Shown here: piece by piece, positions 11,401 to 22,860 of the stretch
How positions within the stretch are numbered: the first letter of the stretch is position 1
Layout: every line of letters begins with the position of its first letter
Origin: Tetracentron sinense
Lineage: Eukaryota; Streptophyta; Magnoliopsida; Trochodendrales; Trochodendraceae
Assembly (NCBI GenBank): GCA_015143295.1
Contig: CM026568.1
Span: forward strand, 34,418,441-34,482,440
Length of the DNA: 64,000 nt
Direction: 5' to 3'
Program-made: the position numbers and the translations under genes
The notes under the pieces: model-generated
What the model saw: only the letters and a program-made list of their open reading frames with translations
Databases searched by the model: none
What the model was told of the DNA's origin: nothing

Positions 11401-14400
11401 AATATATCAAACCGCTTGTACCATTGTCTTGGTGACTATTTCAACCCATACTGCCTCATGTAGATATGTTCCTCTAAATTTCCACGTAAGAATACTAAAA
11501 CTTGCCGAATTGACTCGAAACTCGGCCGAGTCAACTCGACTCGGCTGGGTTTCGAGTCAACTCGCTTGAAAAACTCAGTTTTGAATAATCGAAGAAAATC
11601 CAGTCGAGTCAAGCCGAGTTTGGTCGATTATTAACTCGACTCGACTTGGGCAAGTCTTTAACAGAACACATGCATGATGGATTTTCTTCACTAAAGTAAT
11701 CATGACGACTTGTATTACCCTTTCTTTCACAGTCGTCATAACACGGTGGCCGCCTTCCATAACCATTATAAGATGGTCTACCACAAACACCAAATGGGTA
11801 GGCTGGAACAAGGTAGGTCTACGTTATTCGTTATTAACATATCAACAACGGATCCTTTTCTGTTTCACACCACAGCATAACTTACTCTTGGAGAAAAAGG
11901 CTCCAAAAGAGTTTGTTTGTCTGGTCTAGCTGGAAATTTTTTTTGAAATTATTAATTTATTATTGCCACAAATTGTTAGAGACGATTATCTTGTTAGTTA
12001 GTGGTAGTGGTGTTTTAGTTTGAGGTTGTTTAATATCTATCATGAATGTTAGTTATTTGATGATACTCATGTTGAAATATTAGATCTTTATTTTAGTTTT
12101 TTATCTAGAGTTATTTGATGATACTCGGCCCGGCTAACTTCCGAGTCGAGTTTTTGAACACTGGTCATGACTTCGAGTTGCTTCAACTCTAAGTTAAACA
12201 ACGCAACAATTGCAATCAAAGCATTAATATAAGTATGCTCAACGACTGGAGAGAAAATTTCACTACACCTTTCCCTTAGCTACCAACTGAACCTTTTAAC
12301 TGTCACCACCAACTCCTAAAGATGCTTCCTTCTTATTAACCCATTTGCAACTGATAGCCCCTTTACCTTTAGGTAACTTCACGAGATCCCACGTCTGATT
12401 TTTATAAAAAGACTCCATCTCTTCCTTTATAGTAGCTTTCCACTTAGAACAATTATTATCTTTCATTGCCTCTTCATAGGTTGCCGGTTCATGATTTTTA
12501 ATTGTCAATGCATAGGCTTTAATGCCTTTAAAGTTTAAACCCGAATCTCACATACAGCTTGATGGTTCTCTTTGGTCTATAAAAGTGTTTGCACCTGTTG
12601 CTGTGGAGCATCAACTATTTCTTCACCTGGATTTTCATTTTTATTGTCTTAAAACTCCACCGACATAGAGTCACTAACTGTAGAACCCCGGACTCCTATT
12701 CACTATTCTGGTGAATAGTGTATGTGAATAGTGTCAGGGGCACAAGTCTTGTAAAAGGCCTAAAGCCTTATGATTTGGTGCATGAAATGGAGATGAGGAT
12801 TTGAACTCAGTCAATGTGTTTTGGTATTTGTTTAAAGGGTCTAAGGACCATATTGTGGATGTAAAAGTGTTAAGGAACAAAGGGGGAAAACAATCAAGTG
12901 TCAAAGTGAGGTAAAAAGGCCAAAACAAGCAAGAGTGGGGCCAACCGGTCGACTGGTCATGCCTACCGATCGACCCGTCCACTACCGGTCGACCGGTGAT
13001 GGCACTAATCTCTTAGGGGATTTTTGGCAGAGAGGAGATTTTTGACCGGTCGACACCACTAGTCGACCAGTCATGGCTATTTTGCCTTGGGGAGATATTT
13101 TGGGATATTTTAAGGGTGTTTGGGTTTTTGGCCAACACCCTTGCAATGTAGTCAAGGTGTCGCCTAGGCGATAAATTTAATATAAATATATATATAATTA
13201 TATATATATCACGTATATATATTATTATAGATAACATCCAAAAGACCAAAACTCTACACCCACATTCCACAAAAATATAAAATAAAAAGTCTATTACAAT
13301 CATTCATCACATAACCAAAGACATGTTGACATAGTCGACTATTAAACACTTCAAAATCTGAGCCAAATACCCAAATTTGTGTCACTGTCCATGTATAATA
13401 TTAGGTAGAGCCCTCCTATAATTGCCCGGGGGGCTCTACCTAATATTACATGTTTTTATTTATTTATTTATTTATTGAGATATTTTGGATTCTTTTTAAG
13501 CAAAATTTTTTTTTACTAGGATCGCCTGCCTAGAGGGGCGCCTAGGCGACGCAGGCCCAAAATCGCCTAGGCGACGCCTTGACTACACTGCACCCTTGGC
13601 TATAAATACAAGCCATTTCGTGGGCTTAAGGGTTTGTAACCCTTTGAGAAAGTTAGAGAGAAAGAAGGAGAGGAAACTAGGGTTTGCTAGGGTTTGCATC
13701 AAGATCAAAGTGGAAGTTTTGCTTTGCTTTCTGAAGTCTGATCTTCGCTACCACGAGCTTTCCAAAGCGCTAGACCAAAGGGATTTGGTCTTTGAAAAGG
13801 TAGACACTCTACTAGCTTTTATTCATAATCCTGTTTTGTGAAAACTATGATGGAAGTCTTTGTGCTTTGCTATGATCTAGTAGGGAGTCCTACTAATGAC
13901 TTGTGATGTATTCTATACTTAGAATAAATGATGAAATGTCATGTGATGATGAATTCCAGTGTGTTACCAATGTGTATGTGTTTATGTGTTTCCAATTGTC
14001 TACCATGTTCACTCACAATTGTATATGTGCACAGTGCACATGTATTGCATGATCGGATTTCTCATGTGTATGTGTATTGGAAAATAGTAAAGAAAAAGAA
14101 TGTTAAGCAAAATAAGTGTATTGGGAGTATGCAAGTGGACTTCTACCAACCTAGTAGAGGATTGGGCATATGATCTCAAGTGAAGCTATGTGTAATGGAA
14201 GAATGCAAATGGTACTTCTACCACTCTAGGTAGAGCATTGGGCATTTGCCGGGTAAATTATGTGCAAAGATATCCACGGGGAGGTGGATGAAGATGCTAA
14301 TGGACTTCTATTACTTTAGGTAGAGCATTAAGCATGCTCCATGTGTATGTGAATGCTAATGGACTTCTACCACTCTAGGTAGAGCATTAGAAAAGTCATG

Positions 14401-17400
14401 TGTACTCTTCCATAAAAGCCATGTTGAAATCAAGTGAAATGATCCAAATGCAAGTGTAAAAGCCATGTGTAAAAGATATGTGAAAAGTGTACGTGTTTTG
14501 CAAAGTATCGCACAGGTGTATTTGAAAAGATATTTCCTTTATGTGTTTTAGTACATGTGTATCCTATGAATTGTCTATGTGAAAGCATGTAATATTATGG
14601 CATATTATCTAATGGTTTGTACACAGTGAGTATTCCAAACTCAGCCAAATTGTTGACTTTAGCAGGTCCTGCGAAGACACATCATCCTGAGCCTTGGGTT
14701 GAGGAAGAGTACTACGAGCCTGAGCCTGCGCCTGCGATGGATCATCCGCTCAAGGATAGAGCACCGGATAGGTGGCCCTATCTAGATTATTGCTGAGAGA
14801 TGTGAGAGAGATACTTGTATTTTGAAAGTGGGGAATGTCCACTTTGCACTCATTCTGTTTTTGTGAACTCTGTTGGTTCAGACTTGTATGTATACAGGTT
14901 ATGTTTTAGAAATTTTCAGCTTCTGCTATTGTATGTCTTGTATATTTCACAGGATGGTATGATATGAATTAGGATATGAATTAGGGTCACAGACCAAAAG
15001 CGTCTCTTATCTTCTAGGGGGTATTTTGGGTCGCGACACTAACACTACCATTTCCCTTTACATCAACCCTCTTGTTAGTTTTTAACATAGCATACTCATC
15101 AAATAACATCCCTGCTGAGTACTGACCATCAATTTGGATGACAAGATCAGTGCACCACAATTGTATCCTTTAACCCCATAAGCAAAACCAACAAAGATAC
15201 ATGCAATAGCCCTATGATGTAGTTTCCCATCATTCACATGAGCATAAGCAAGACAATTAAATATCTTTAAAATAGGATAATTAGTAGGTTTACAGTTTAC
15301 TGGACCATACCTCTTCAAGAGTTTTGCAATCAGTTGCGGTACAGGGTGATATGTTGACAAGTGACATGCATAATTAATTGCCTCGGCCCAAAATGATTTC
15401 TCCAATTTGGCATTGCTCAACATACAACACACCCTCTCTAATAGTGTTTGATTCATACATTCAGCTACCCCATTCTGTTTCAGTGTTCTAGGTATGGTGT
15501 GATGACAAACTATACATTCGTCTTTGCACAATTTAAGGGACTCAGCTAAAGTGTACTCACCTACATTATCCCTTCTCAAACATTTAACTTTCTTTCATGT
15601 CTGCTTTGCTATCATGCCTTGTCACTGTTTGAACATATTAAACACATCAAGTTTATTCTTCAAGATGGAAACCCAGATCTTCCTTGAATAGTCATGTATG
15701 AAAATGACATTTTCGAGATCCTAATTTTAACGAAACTTTTACAGGACCCCAAACATCCGAATGCCGAATGGATGTAATCAACAATGCTTTTCGTCCAACG
15801 AAATGCTTTAATGAACTTCACTCTGCATTGTTTTTTGTAAGCACAGTGCTCACAGAAATCAAACTTACACGCTTTCACACCTCTAAGCAACTAGCGTTGC
15901 TTAATTCTGCCATTGCATGCTCACTCATCTGGTTCAAACGCATATGCTGATATGCCACAATAGTGTCATGTCTTTGTTCCAATCATCTAATGTAGTGATG
16001 TAGAAACTATTGCTTCAAGCCTTCACCTATGGCTTCACCTGTAACTGTACCACCTTACAGAAAATACAAATTTCCTACATTAGTCGCCTTCATAATTACC
16101 AGGGCACCTACTGTGGCTTTCATAAATCCACCTTCAGCTATAAACTTACAATTTTTAAGTCTAAATATCACAAAGAAATAATATTTTTCTTCCAATTAGG
16201 AATATGCTTGACATCATAAAGTGTTCTAACTATTCCATCATGATTCATCCATCCCGATTTTGATTGTACCTTTTGCATGGAGCATTGCTCCGCATCAAAA
16301 CAGTACCACCATTAATTGAATTGTAGGTGACGAACCAATCCCTATTGGGACAGAATCCATTCATCCTGTCCATGACTTGAAGTCATAGTCACAAATAACG
16401 CAATGTCAGAATCTTCTGGTTGTTCATTTGTTGTACTACAATCGATGCTTCGGTACTCTTTCCTTCCCTCTTTTCTTTTTCTTTTTCTTTGAGATTTCAA
16501 TATTCACTCTTTACATGCCCTTTTTCTTACAATAGAAACACTCAATAACCTTCGTAGATTTTGATTTTGATTTCGATCTGTATCTATCTTGATTTGCAGA
16601 ACCCCTATCCTTTGTCATTCATCTAACAACCAAGCCTTTTGATTGAAATTCATCACCAGAAGGTCTCTATCTAAATTCATTCGAAAGTTGCTTTCACTCT
16701 CCTTGTATATTTTCCATAGAGCAACGTTGTAAAAAGAAGATGCATATGATGGAGGGTGTGAAGACAATATAGGATTAGGGCTTTATCTTCATTTTACAAA
16801 TCCTATTCCAACTGTCAAGAAGGAAGCTTTAGTTCCACTTATTGAAATCATATATTTCTTAGACAAAATATGGCTCATCACAAATGTCACATACTAAGCT
16901 TCCCCCCCTTAAATGATCAAAACTTTCTAAATAAAAAGGATAAGAAAAGGGATGCACTAGCCCATATGGAAAAAATGATTTGTTTTCACCAATCTTGGCA
17001 AGAGAATCAGCTAAGAAGATGGAAAATCAACGCATGTGGAAGAAGACATGAATGGATCATTACAAAACTGAAAGATGTGACTACCAAAAAGAAGCGAAAG
17101 TAAATTTCCATGGGCTATAATCATTCTTTGAAGCCCAAGAAATGACATTGGACGAACCCCTATGATTATCACTGATCCAAAAAGTATGACGCCACAAGCC
17201 TAATACCTTCCAAAAGATTACATACCTCCACTCCTTACTAGTCAAAATAACTATACAAAACTGAAGTATACCATCAAGATGCCACCATGAAAATCTCTGA
17301 AACAGACCAACGCTCCCTGCTGGACAGGATTGTTAATCAAACCTCCATTAACATTACCGCTTGGGTATGTACAGTGTAGTCAAGGCGTCTAGGCGATGCC

Positions 17401-20037
17401 TAGGCGATTAGCCCAGGCTAGGCGAGGCGTTGCCTAGGTGATAAATTTAATATAAATATATATATATATATATATAATTATATATATATCACGAATATAT
17501 ATTATTATATATAACATCCAAAACTCCACACCCACATTCCACAAAAATATAAAATAAAAAGTTTATTACAATCATTCATCACATAACCAAAGACATGTTG
17601 ACATAGTGGAGTATTAAACACTTCAAAATCTGAACCATATTCGTGTCATTGTCCATATATAATGATTTAGAATCTTATTACTTCTTTATTACATGTTTTT
17701 TTATTTATTTAGATATTTTGGATTTTTTTTAAAGCAAAAAAAAAAAAATTTACTAGGATCGCCCGCCTAGAGGGGCGCCTAGGCGATGCAGGCCCAAAAT
17801 CGCCTAGGAGACACCTTGACTACACTGGGTATGTATGAGTCCAAACTGGATGAGTTTTGGACCCTAACGGCCCAACCTAACTGACTTTTATAAACATCAT
17901 TGTACACTTAAACAAGATGACAAATTTCTAGATCATCCCTATCTGCCAAAATAATATCACTACTTCCTTGTCTCGGAATCTTGACTAATGACAACCTCAC
18001 ATCCTTGAAAAACTTCCCATAATTACTAAAAAATGTTTAGGGGAAAAGAAAAACAACGCAAACAGTGAGTCATTTATCCTCATTCCTCACCAAACCTTTT
18101 CCTCGTAACTTGAGAAAAATTAGAATAATTTATTGGAGAAAGTGAAAGTAAAGGATTTTAAGTGGTATAGACACAAGTTTGACTCATCCAAGTATCCAAA
18201 CGTTCAAGAATAATTTGAATTCAAGTTTCCTTGACTTCCATAACAAGGAATAGGAAACAATATGAACTAATCAAACCCACTATAAATTCAAATGATAGAT
18301 TAAATCCTCTTCTTTAGAAGGCTGAATGTACTACTTGACGTTGTCCCTGAAGTTTGGATCATCAATAACAACGTAGACTAGATAATAAACCATGAAGGAT
18401 TTACAAAAGAAACTCTAGTCTCCAATAACACCGTTGTGTTGTGGCTCATGAGATCCTGACAAAGTAGTAATACACCAAAACGAGATAAAACGACCACTTT
18501 CCTTGAACTTGACATGTCAAAAGTGTACACGTGCAGGTGCTTCTTGAAGAGCCATGTATGGGGAATTTAGCTCTTTCCCTTATTGGGCAAACCTTATCCA
18601 GTAATAAATCTCATTTCCTGGATACCTTATCATTATGAATGGAGACCCAAATGGCCCCACCTCGAGTTTTGAGATGCATAAGGAAGTATGAAATATTTCT
18701 CACTAATTTAGTATCCTCTCTTACAGCTGATATTCCTTTCAAATTTGTGAGAGCTGAATTCTTGTGATTTAAGTGGCCCTGCAATTTCCCAGCTCATACT
18801 TGCAGATGCAAAAATGAACTGTGTGGAAGTCGAATAAAAGTTTTGTGGATCCATCAAAACGAGAATGTCAATATTGGAGATGTATTGAGTCGTTGTTGAA
18901 GTCATGGACCACTGAACTTGAAGTATGCAGCTGATAATTTTCTAAAAGTAGCAAGAATAAGAAAAATCTTGACTTTTTATTGGGAGGATAAATTTGTCTA
19001 TTACACACCTTTTTATGCCCTCACAAAGGATTCTAAGTAGAGAAAAGGCAGTCAAAGTATAAAAAAATTGAACAAATTTTCTTAAATGACAGGGAAATGT
19101 ATCTTAAAATTCAATGAATCTGAAATGCCCAGAAGGTTAAAAAAAAACAGCAAACAAAAGCATAATATTTATGTTCCAACAAAACAACAACTACCTTAAG
19201 CCGCTGGGAAAGATCCTTGAAACCATGAACAAGCTGAGGCCAGAGACGTTCCCGATCGGAGCTCGCCATCCCCTCCAGCTTCCCCATAGCCTCCGCCCAC
19301 ATGATCTGGCAATAAAAACTATTGTCCAAACTTAACAAAAAACTTTAGACATTTATCTCCGAGTTTCAACTCAACTTTAGACCAAAATTCGCAAGACAAA
19401 AATAATGAATCAACAAGAGGCAAGAACTCACATCTGATATACCAGCAGGCTTCGTTCTAGCTTGCGGATCAGTCACACTGAACAACAAATGCTGCGAAAC
19501 CAACAAATCAATCTCATCAATCCCCAAACCCTAGATAATTGGAAGGAGACTGACGCATTCAAAATTTCCAACACAGAAAAAAAAATCGAACCTTAAAAGC
19601 ATACTTAGGGTTTCCAGGGTCGTCTTTGTAAGCATCAACGATCGCCTAACATAGAGAAGAAATAAAAGTACAACTTGTATCTGTTCTCATTCTCAAACCC
19701 TTAAATTACAGAAGAGAAAAGCTAGTGTTAAGATTTAGGTTTAGAACCAAACCTGAATGTCGCGATCGGCGAGAGAGAAAGGTAGAGGAGCGACGGGCGC
19801 CATTTGAGTTGTCAATTGCGCATTTGCTAGAGGAAAAGGAGTCAATTGAGGCGCGGAGAAAGGAGTTTGAAATCCAAAACCAGAGCTCGGCTGCTGAAAC
19901 AATGGCGACTGTTGTTGTTGCTGTTGCTGTTGCTGTTGAGAGAAAGGAGTGGAGAAGAGAGACGAGCCAAATGCCGGAGTGAATGAAGGTGTCGACGGAG
20001 TTCCGAATCCTGGCGAAGGCGCCGGAGTTCCGAACAT
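8415..20037 (-). CDS. NUP54: Nuclear pore complex protein NUP54, nine exons, 344 aa
   Basis: Coding exons in transcript order: 20037-19753, 19645-19592, 19491-19432, 19305-19195, 9557-9492, 9406-9320, 8977-8876, 8779-8630, 8534-8415. All junctions keep frame, giving 344 aa, close to plant NUP54 length. Residues 1-95 are an FG/GTP-rich disordered region with a run of ten glutamines (mixed CAA/CAG). Residues from about 100 on are the conserved helical part, including [37 protein letters not shown] and [24 protein letters not shown] segments. NUP54 joins NUP62 and NUP58 by coiled coils in the central transport channel. The intron between exons 4 and 5 is 9,637 bp and full of transposons. Several donors are weak (GTCTGT, GTGGGA, GTTGGT). 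The product appears intact. Confidence 0.95.
10985..11251 (-). pseudogene. Copia reverse transcriptase, C-terminal fragment
   Basis: The 88-residue frame contains [20 protein letters not shown] and [20 protein letters not shown], typical of the part of Ty1/copia RT just before RNase H. It continues out of frame into RNase H toward lower coordinates. It belongs to the decayed copia element and is not a host gene. Confidence 0.8.
11486..12170. mobile_element. Foldback element rich in GAGTCGAGT repeats, degenerate
   Basis: The left side (GAATACTAAAACTTGCC, then GACTCGAAACTCGGCCGAG) and right side (CCGAGTCGAGTTTTTGAACACTGG) are inverted relatives. The same TIR and GAGTCGAG composition occur in the elements at 46762-47224 and 62115-62534. 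It sits inside the copia RT region. No clean target duplication is seen. Confidence 0.55.
12296..12640 (-). pseudogene. Copia reverse transcriptase, N-terminal fragment
   Basis: The minus-strand translation contains [19 protein letters not shown] and [19 protein letters not shown] followed by SCKWVNKK, the standard start of the Ty1/copia RT domain. It is separated from its integrase by the solo LTR insertion and from the C-terminal RT by a foldback element. Confidence 0.85.
13144..13590. mobile_element. hAT-type MITE (CAGTGTAGTCAAGGCG family), copy 1
   Basis: Ends are CAATGTAGTCAAGGTGTCGC and GCGACGCCTTGACTACACTG. A perfect 8-bp duplication CACCCTTG (13136-13143 and 13591-13598) marks insertion into the solo LTR. 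The 447-bp body is AT-rich and matches copy 2 at 17372-17827, except for an extra small hairpin (GGTAGAGCCC..GGGCTCTACC) near 13403-13445. Eight-base duplications indicate hAT transposase. Confidence 0.93.
14107..14395 (+). repeat. Tandem repeat in the solo LTR
   Basis: Four imperfect units of about 65-80 bp share GCTAATGGACTTCTACCACT and AGGTAGAGCATT. The gypsy 3' LTR has a different tandem array at the corresponding place (40190-40450), so this LTR zone seems prone to repeat growth. Confidence 0.7.
14620..14796 (+). other. Short conserved reading frame in the solo LTR
   Basis: A 59-codon open stretch ends in TGA. It resembles codon for codon a 57-codon stretch in the gypsy 3' LTR at 40573-40743. 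Shared residues include SI..SA.LL..AGP, VEEEY, RA.DRW and the C-terminal DYC-stop, although many bases differ. Neither stretch starts with an obvious ATG. It may be the terminal exon of an LTR-encoded peptide or a conserved regulatory sequence. The function is unknown. Confidence 0.35.
15082..15890 (-). pseudogene. Copia integrase fragment
   Basis: Two minus-strand frames give a zinc-binding segment ([14 protein letters not shown]) and the catalytic core, with [17 protein letters not shown] and [20 protein letters not shown] around the active-site region. A stop or frameshift separates them. It belongs to the decayed copia element. Confidence 0.85.
16801..17371. other. NUP54 intron spacer
   Basis: AT-rich intron sequence with no supported gene or element boundary. 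The upstream edge of the copia element may extend here, but no LTR was recognised. Confidence 0.4.
17372..17827. mobile_element. hAT-type MITE, copy 2
   Basis: Ends CAGTGTAGTCAAGGCG and CACCTTGACTACACTG enclose 456 bp nearly colinear with copy 1. A perfect 8-bp duplication GGTATGTA lies at 17364-17371 and 17828-17835. The left arm carries extra GCCTAGGCGA repeats. Confidence 0.95.
17828..19194. other. NUP54 intron, upstream part
   Basis: About 1.37 kb of AT-rich intron between the MITE and exon 4. Short open frames have no recognisable domain. Nothing further supported. Confidence 0.4.
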
Positions 20038-20240
20038 TGTTGCAGATACAGACAGAAGAGACTATCTATGCTTAGGAAATCTTCACCAACAATAGCGGAC
20101 GATATTGAAACTTTAAGGAATGCTCCACTCCTTTCCACTTTCTTCGTTGCCGCTTTGTTTTCAGGGATTCATTTATTAGGGGCACGCCATTGAAACAGGG
20201 ATTTTGCTAGTTTCACTCTCCCCTATTGGGCATTGCTTTA

Positions 20241-21324
20241 CTCGCCCATTCGATGCACGGGTGCAAAAATAAATAATAATATTTATTTATTCAAATCTTA
20301 AAGAAGTATATTTTAAAAATATTTAATAAATTTTATTTTGAATAATATAAATTATTTATTTATTTTATTTGATACATTATTATTTGTATTAACTAATTAA
20401 TTTTATAGTAATATATTATTTTAATAACATTTAGTAGAAAATCATAAGTTTCTTAGTATTAAACTTAAATTAATACATCTAAGAGTTGGAGATAAGAGAG
20501 GATTATACAATAGTTGAGATAGAACCTTTAGGATGAGATAGTGGGTCCCAATCTATATATAATATAAAGAAATAAGTGTCACTTAATCCCCAACAAATAA
20601 GTACTATCTAACCCCTTCTCTTTTCTCTCTAATCTTTAATCATAGGAATCTTATGAATTTTATTTTAAGGATGTCATGTGACACCTTTTTTAAAATCTCA
20701 ATCATTAACTTTTTTCTCACACATGTCTCTCTCTTAATTCAAAAACGATTTGAGAGATTTTATGGGATACATACGTTTTCTTCACAATTCAAAAATCATT
20801 AAAAAAATTTAAAAAAATTGTAATAAGAGAGATAAAGAACGTAGAAAGATTTTAAGGGATTATGATAAGCGATAAAAAAAGAGATAAGAAAGACATAGAG
20901 AGAATGCAAAGAAAAATTTTAGGAGATTGTGATAAAAGGGATGGAGAGAGATATAGTGATTTTTATTTTATTCATACCCGTGCATCGCATGAGGTCTTTA
21001 CTAGTATTATTTTAATAACATTTAGTGGAAAATCATAAGTTTTTTAGTATTAAACTTAAATTAATACATCTAAGAGTTCGAGATGAGAGAGGACTCTACA
21101 ATAGTTGATATAGATAGGGCCTCTAAGACAAGATAGTGGATCCCAAACCTTCAAGAGTGGAGATAAGAGAGGATTCTACAATAGTGGAGATAGAGAGGAC
21201 TCTAAGATAAAATGGTAGGTCCCAAACTTGACCAGTAGAGATTATTAAAGAGAAAAACCACATGTTATTTCTAAAATAAAACTTATAAGATTGGAGGGAT
21301 TGGAGTTTAAAGAGAAAAGTCATA
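20241..21324 (-). mobile_element. Non-autonomous Helitron-like element, reverse orientation, interrupted
   Basis: The left edge is the reverse complement of a Helitron 3' end (CACCCGTGCATCGAATGGGC, hairpin-like). The body reverse-complements to the element at 21325-21866 over several hundred bases. A second Helitron is inserted at 20552-21004, and a block of about 130 bp is present on both sides of it (20410-20550 and 21005-21130). The terminal CTAG is changed to CGAG, and the 5' end is lost or abuts 21325. Confidence 0.5.
20552..21004 (+). mobile_element. Non-autonomous Helitron
   Basis: It begins TCTATATATAATATAAAG after an A and ends GAGGTCTTTACTAG before a T. The 3' end has the small hairpin CCGTGCATCGCATGAGG about ten bases before CTAG. 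The TC start, CTAG end, A|T target and lack of target duplication are Helitron hallmarks. The 453-bp element has no Rep/helicase coding. Confidence 0.75.
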
Positions 21325-21866
21325 TCTACTACTTATACTATAAAGAAATAATACTTTATCTGTTTGCTCTCCAAACTCCAATCTTTGCAATTTTATAAGT
21401 TCTATTTTAAAAATGACACGTGACTTTTTTCTTTAATCCCGACCGTTCAAGTATGAGACCTATTATTTCATCCTAGAGCCCTCTTTATCTACATTATTGT
21501 AAAGTCATCTCTTATCTCCAACTCTTGCAAGTAGAATTTGGACTCACTATCTCACCCTAGAGCCCTCTCTATCTCTACTATTGTAGAGTCCTTTCCTATC
21601 TCCAACTCTTGAGTGTATTAATTTAAATTTAATATTAAGAGACTTATGATTTTCTATTAAATATTAAAGAATAATAATGAATTATTATTATAAAATCAGT
21701 TAATTAATACAAATAATAATGTCTATAAAATAAAAATAAAAATATATTATTAAAGATAAAATTTATTAAATATTTTTAAAATATAATACTTATTATTGAA
21801 ATAAATAAATAAAATTATTTAATTTTAGATATTCTTAAATTATTACCCGTTCAATGTCTCTGCTAG
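21325..21866 (+). mobile_element. Non-autonomous Helitron
   Basis: It begins TCTACTACTTATACTATAAAG after an A and ends GTTCAATGTCTCTGCTAG before a T. The 542-bp body is the inverted counterpart of the neighbour at 20241-21324, so the two sit head to head and form a long imperfect inverted repeat. Confidence 0.75.
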
Positions 21867-21880
21867 TTTCTTTATATCGA

Positions 21881-22177
21881 TTATCACCCCTAAGGTTATC
21901 ATGTGTTCCTTTTGACATCACTTAAATGTGGTTAAGATTCACCCACCCCTAGAGTTCACCCACCCATCCTTGGTTCTTTAGAAAAAAAATTTTAATTATT
22001 TTAGAAAAAATATTTTAATATTAAATAAACTCTAAAAACAGTTTTTTAATATTAAAAAAAGAATTAAAATTTTTTCTAAAAAACCAAAGATGGGTGGGTG
22101 AACCCTAAGAGTGAGTGAATCTTAACCAGAGGGTTGGGGTGTCAAAAGGGACACATGACAACCTCAAGGGATGACAG
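21881..22177. mobile_element. Foldback MITE (GTTAAGATTCAC family), copy a
   Basis: Long arms run from TTATCACCCCTAAGGTTATC through TTCCTTTTGACATC, GTGGTTAAGATTCACCCACC and CATCCTTGGTTC, with the inverted sequence on the other side. The centre is AT-rich. Related arms occur at about 22306, 49325, 49930 and 52545, defining a small repeat family. Confidence 0.7.
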
Positions 22178-22305
22178 CCAAATCCGGTTATCACCCTTAA
22201 ACGAGCTCCAACTTTAGCTTTAGTAAACGAACAGGGTCGAGTTTGAGCAGTTCACCAGCAACTATTTATATTAGGTAAAAAAATTATTTCCTTGTTCATC
22301 TCTAT

Positions 22306-22440
22306 AAATTGTGGTAAAGATTCACTAACTCTTAAGTTCAATAATCTAACTTTGATTTTTAGAAAAAATATTTTAAAAAAACTTTTAACTCCAGTTCAAA
22401 ACTTTAACCCTTAGGGTTAAATTTTTTCCCCCCCTGAAAC
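22306..22440. mobile_element. Foldback MITE, copy b (partial)
   Basis: GTGGTAAAGATTCACTAACTC and the later ACTTTAACCCTTAGGGTT match arms of the same family, but only one complete end is visible. Confidence 0.45.
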
Positions 22441-22860
22441 CAGATCCACCGTTCATCTAACCTTTCACGGTCATTCCGAATCAAGGGACCTGATGAGCAC
22501 ACCATCCAAATCGTCATGAAATTTCACGTATCAAATCATATTAGGCCCAAGCTCGATTAAGGATTCTAGACATTCATATCTGAATTTTTCTCAGAAGAAG
22601 ATTGGGATGGTTGCATCTTGCAAGGACAACTCGAGACCTGGGATCAAATCCCATTGAGTGTGGTTGATATGCCCACTCCCTCCCTCCCTAACTAGGACAG
22701 ATACTTAGGGGGTGTTTGGGGTTGTGAACTAACAGCGTCTGGATACCAAAAATATTAGGAGTGAATAATCTATTTTCAGGTAAGACAATATCACTCAAAA
22801 CCCAAATTATGGTGGTTGGCCACTCAAAAACCGAGTTTCTTTTGAAGCTAGCCACTTATG

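Larger units (their letters stand above)
12679..15038 (+). mobile_element. Ty3/gypsy solo LTR inserted into the copia element
   Basis: The LTR begins TGTAGAACCCCGGACTCC and ends GGTCGCGACA. It is flanked by a perfect 5-bp duplication CTAAC (12674-12678 and 15039-15043). Start, end and several internal blocks match the LTRs of the gypsy element at 34810-40954, so it is from a related family and arose by recombination between two LTRs. Without the nested MITE (and its duplicated 8 bp) it is about 1.9 kb. It holds GGTCGACC-type palindromes, a TATA-like CTATAAATAC near 13600, a tandem repeat and a short conserved reading frame near its 3' end. Confidence 0.9.
9979..16800 (-). mobile_element. Decayed Ty1/copia retrotransposon inside the NUP54 intron
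   Basis: Read on the minus strand, the domain order is copia-like. A gag zinc-knuckle remnant (CFYCKKKG) lies near 16,500. A protease/pre-integrase region lies near 16,370-15,950. Integrase follows at 15,890-15,082, with [19 protein letters not shown] residues. Reverse transcriptase lies at 12,640-10,985 and RNase H at about 10,990-10,650 ([13 protein letters not shown]). Many stops and frameshifts make it inactive. A possible 3' LTR edge, beginning TGTTGCGACAAAAC on the plus strand, is near 9979; no matching second LTR was found. The element is split between integrase and RT by the solo LTR at 12679-15038. Ends are approximate. Confidence 0.8.

Noticed and set aside
19725-20138. Other-frame translations over NUP54 exon 1
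   Set aside because: Low-complexity shadows produced by the FG/Q-rich coding sequence.
22615-22710. Possible SINE or tRNA-like box B (GGGATCAAATCCC)
   Set aside because: No box A at the right spacing, no tail and no target duplication were seen; one matching box is not enough.
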